A stretch of 7,353 nt of DNA from NCBI GenBank assembly GCA_937903315.1, contig CALCZO010000242.1, forward strand, positions 1-7,353. The letters are read 5' to 3'. Shown one piece after another: positions 5,480-7,353 of this stretch. Numbering within the stretch: position 1 is the first letter of the stretch; each line of letters opens with the position of its first letter. The DNA comes from an uncultured Alphaproteobacteria bacterium. GTDB taxonomy: Bacteria; Pseudomonadota; Alphaproteobacteria; Rhizobiales; Beijerinckiaceae. The position numbers and the translations under genes are program-made. The notes beneath the pieces were generated by a model. The model saw only the letters and a list, made by a program, of their open reading frames with translations, was not told where the DNA came from and ran no database searches.

Positions 5480-6655
5480 CTAGCCCTTCCGCATCCGCTG
5501 CGCCGCCGTCACCGGTGCCAGCACCAGCCCCTTGCCCTTCAGCGTCCGGATCCAGCGCCCCAGCCGCTCGACTGTCGCTGGCAGCGCCGCGCCGACCACC
5601 AGCACATAGCCGGACGAGCGCGCCTGCGCCTCGGCCCGGATCAGCGCCGCCTCGATATCGCCGGCCTTGTCGAGCCCGTCGAGCACGACGTCGCCGCTGA
5701 CCACCGGGAGCTTCGATGCTCCGGCGGCCGCAACCGCCTGGCTGCGGCCGGACGATCCATCATCGACGAACATCAGCCCGCGGCGTGCCGCCTCGTCGAA
5801 CACCGGCTTCATGGCCTTGCGCGAGGCAGTGAACTTGGCGCCCATGAAGTTGGTCAGCCCGGCATACCCGGCAAAGCGGCCCATCAACCAGTGCAACCGG
5901 TCGAGGTTCTGCGCCTCCGCCGCCTCGGCCAGCAGCGTGTGCGGGCCGGGATCGTTGTCGGGATAGTCGTAAGGTTCCATTGGCAGTTGCAGGAAAATCT
6001 CATGCCCATCCTCGCGTGCCTGCCGCGACTGGCGTTCGAGATCGTTGCCATAGGGCGCAAAGGCGAGACTGACCTCGCCGGGGAGCTTGCTGATCGCATC
6101 GCCGGTGGCAGCGCTGCTGATGCCGAGGCCGGTCACCAGAACCGCGACCAGCGGCTTGCCGGCCGCGTCCGCGCCGCCGAAGGGCCTAGCATAGACATCG
6201 CGCGGCTTGCCGGCCTCGGCCGATGCAACAGGCAACATGCCGTGGCGACCCTTTTCCAGCAGGCGACGGTCGACAGCACCCGGTCCGCCGGTCGCAACCG
6301 GGGCATCGGGCACGCGGATGATCAGCGCGTCAGGCGCTCCCTGCCCTTCGCCCCGCCGCACGATCACGCCGGACGCCGCTTCCGCCTCGCCGGCGCTCTC
6401 GCGCTGGCGGGTGGCCTGATTCTGTGCGGGGGCTGCCGGCGGCTTGGCCGGTGCCGCCTCGCGGATGCGTTCGATGGCAACGCGGGCATGCGGTTCGCCG
6501 CCGTGCGGATCAGCCGTGGCAATCAGCCACCCAACCGCCGCGACCGCCGCCAGCGCGCCGGCGCCCAGCACAATCCGCATCACTCCTGCCGCCGGCGAAG
6601 GCGCGGACGGCGCCTTGCCCACTCCCAGCGGCCGGGAAAGATCGTCGCTAGCCAT
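5480..6655 (-). CDS. divergent polysaccharide deacetylase family protein (YibQ/DUF610 type), membrane anchored
   Basis: This 391-residue protein has a short cytoplasmic N-terminus with DDLSRPLG (4-11), one membrane segment (about 26-48), an Ala/Pro/Gln-rich periplasmic linker (about 50-165) and a C-terminal deacetylase-like barrel (about 168-385). Family marks include LPGEVSLAFAPYG (191-203), QLPMEPYDYPDNDPGPHTLL (223-242), GLTNFMGAKFT (266-276) and GLMFVDDGSS (293-302). The metal-site positions appear altered: where active deacetylases have an Asp pair after the first strand this has Thr175-Gly176, and the NHMG-type histidine is replaced in TNFMG. Catalysis is therefore doubtful. Its neighbours CtpA and RppH are typical companions in alphaproteobacteria, which suggests an envelope role with the protease, possibly in peptidoglycan turnover; this is inference. 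The ribosome site is weak. A second possible start at Met26 is preceded by AGGAG, but the conserved DDLSRPLG favours the longer form. Confidence 0.88.
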   Translation of the reverse strand: MASDDLSRPLGVGKAPSAPSPAAGVMRIVLGAGALAAVAAVGWLIATADPHGGEPHARVAIERIREAAPAKPPAAPAQNQATRQRESAGEAEAASGVIVRRGEGQGAPDALIIRVPDAPVATGGPGAVDRRLLEKGRHGMLPVASAEAGKPRDVYARPFGGADAAGKPLVAVLVTGLGISSAATGDAISKLPGEVSLAFAPYGNDLERQSRQAREDGHEIFLQLPMEPYDYPDNDPGPHTLLAEAAEAQNLDRLHWLMGRFAGYAGLTNFMGAKFTASRKAMKPVFDEAARRGLMFVDDGSSGRSQAVAAAGASKLPVVSGDVVLDGLDKAGDIEAALIRAEAQARSSGYVLVVGAALPATVERLGRWIRTLKGKGLVLAPVTAAQRMRKG

Positions 6656-6679
6656 GGTTGCGCGAAAGGCTCCGGTCCC

Positions 6680-6697
6680 ACGGGCGAATCAGCCCGT
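6680..6697 (-). other. perfect 6-bp inverted repeat in the ctpA-deacetylase gap
   Basis: Minus strand ACGGGC-TGATTC-GCCCGT forms a stem of six perfect pairs with a 6-base loop, about 24 bases before the deacetylase-like start codon. No T-tract follows on the minus strand, so it is not a classic terminator. It could act as a processing or pausing hairpin, or as an operator half-site pair. Confidence 0.4.
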
Positions 6698-6719
6698 AAA
6701 GACCATACTTGCGCTTGTC

Positions 6720-6736
6720 GCCGCGGGCAAAGCGGC
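6720..6736 (-). other. small GC hairpin just after the ctpA stop codon
   Basis: Minus strand GCCGC-TTTGCCC-GCGGC starts 6 bases after the ctpA stop: five G-C pairs and a 7-base loop. There is no T-run, so it is more likely an RNA 3'-end stabiliser or processing hairpin than an intrinsic terminator. Together with the hairpin at 6680-6697 it is the only structure seen in this 87-base gap. Confidence 0.35.
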
Positions 6737-6742
6737 TGACGT

Positions 6743-7353
6743 TCAGTTCTTCTTCGTCTCGGTCTGGGACGGCGCTTCGGCCTTTTTGGGCGCTTCCAGC
6801 TTCCCGTCGGCCTTGAGGTAATCGACCGCGAAGATCAACTGCTTGTCGTTCTTGGGATCGGGCGGAATATAGGCCGAAGAGCCCGATTTCTCGTCCTCGT
6901 TGGTCTTGATGTGGCCCTTGAGCGAGGCCTCGCCCTTGGTCTCGTCCTTGCCCTTCAGCTCGTCCGGGACATCCTGGAGGATCTGGATATCGGGATCGAT
7001 ACCCTTGCCCTGGATCGACTTGCCCGATGGCGTGAAATAAAGCTGCGTCGTCAGCTTGAGCGCCACCTGCCCACGCATCTGGAAGATCGACTGCACCGAG
7101 GCCTTGCCGAACGACCGGGTGCCGATGATCGTGGCGCGCTTGTGATCCTGCAACGCGCCGGCGACGATCTCGGAGGCCGAGGCAGAGCCGCCGTTGATCA
7201 GCACGACCACCGGTTTGCCCTTGGCGATGTCGCCCACGCGCGCGGAGAAGCGCTGCGTCGCATCCGGCGTGCGCCCGCGGGTCGAGACGATCTCGCCCCG
7301 ATCAAGGAACGCATCGGCGATCTGGATCGACTGTTCCAGCAGGCCGCCGGGGT
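6743..7353 (-). CDS. ctpA: C-terminal processing peptidase CtpA (S41 family), 5' part outside the window
   Basis: CtpA is a periplasmic Ser/Lys protease that trims C-terminal tails of envelope proteins and, in several bacteria, degrades peptidoglycan hydrolases with the help of adaptor lipoproteins. The window holds the last 203 codons. The frame is open to the edge, beginning inside the conserved NPGGLL region, so the PDZ domain and signal peptide are not visible. The catalytic serine is the middle Ser of GGSASASEIVAGAL (codon 7180-7178). The catalytic lysine lies 25 residues on, in GTRSFGKASVQ (codon 7105-7103), matching known CtpA spacing. TTQLYFTPSGKSIQGKGIDPDI follows as expected. The final 85 or so residues are charged and Lys/Glu-rich, with a SAYIPPDPKNDKQL segment that I recall from rhizobial CtpA proteins. 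An in-frame GTG at 7237 is internal and not the start. Confidence 0.95.
   Translation of the reverse strand, partial: PGGLLEQSIQIADAFLDRGEIVSTRGRTPDATQRFSARVGDIAKGKPVVVLINGGSASASEIVAGALQDHKRATIIGTRSFGKASVQSIFQMRGQVALKLTTQLYFTPSGKSIQGKGIDPDIQILQDVPDELKGKDETKGEASLKGHIKTNEDEKSGSSAYIPPDPKNDKQLIFAVDYLKADGKLEAPKKAEAPSQTETKKN

Noticed and set aside
4925..6739. A 604-codon open frame on the plus strand opposite rppH and the deacetylase-like gene
   Set aside because: Same reasoning: Arg/His/Gln-rich composition, no motifs, and clear genes on the other strand over the full length.
6656..6800. An open frame shifted -1 relative to the ctpA tail that runs through the stop codon and ends near the deacetylase-like start, raising the idea of programmed frameshifting at CCCAAAAAGG
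   Set aside because: The A-run is not in the register of a canonical -1 slippery heptamer. The extension is short with no recognisable motif, and an open frame of this length is expected by chance at this GC content.
1..7353. Mobile elements, CRISPR arrays, toxin-antitoxin or defence genes, tRNA or rRNA
   Set aside because: Looked for on both strands; no transposase or integrase motifs, no regularly spaced direct repeats, no cloverleaf or conserved rRNA segments, and no gap large enough to hide such a system.

Overview
This 7,353-base window is GC-rich and tightly packed. All nine recognisable genes lie on the minus strand, so transcription runs from high to low coordinates. The protein set fits an alphaproteobacterium, most likely of the Hyphomicrobiales (Rhizobiales): a CtpA-type protease, a divergent polysaccharide deacetylase and RppH in that order, a Zur-type Fur protein, an ETF-beta-type lysine methyltransferase, and a stand-alone HisE. 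The lineage is inferred from family resemblance and gene order, because there is no rRNA or other decisive marker.

Layout in transcription order. (1) 7353-6743 is the 3' part of a C-terminal processing protease gene (ctpA), cut by the window edge. An 87-base gap with two small hairpins follows. (2) 6655-5480 is a membrane-anchored divergent polysaccharide deacetylase, with rppH (5476-4937) only 3 bases behind it. (3) After 47 bases comes a stand-alone hisE-like gene (4889-4467) with an unusual basic tail. (4) After 24 bases comes a block with 4-base stop/start overlaps: nitronate monooxygenase-like protein (4442-3498), family-4 glycosyltransferase (3501-2356) and ETF-beta-type lysine methyltransferase (2359-1706). 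(5) A 60-base gap with a T-rich tract, a weak hairpin and a possible promoter separates these from zur (1646-1143). ispG (1136 to base 1, cut by the edge) follows zur after 6 bases.

How the genes relate. CtpA and the deacetylase-like protein both act in the periplasm, and RppH acts on mRNA 5' ends in the cytoplasm; their grouping is a common alphaproteobacterial arrangement. HisE is a histidine-pathway enzyme sitting away from any other his gene. The monooxygenase, glycosyltransferase and methyltransferase look translationally coupled but have no obvious common pathway. Zur and IspG are probably co-transcribed, which would place a MEP-pathway iron-sulfur enzyme on the same message as a zinc-responsive repressor.

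I see no mobile element, tRNA, rRNA, CRISPR array, prophage or defence gene, and no gap longer than 90 bases. This is mainly ordinary chromosomal content. The points most worth a second look are the basic tail and short repeat of the stand-alone HisE, the zur-ispG pairing, the possible leaderless start of zur, and the deacetylase-like protein that appears to lack its metal ligands.
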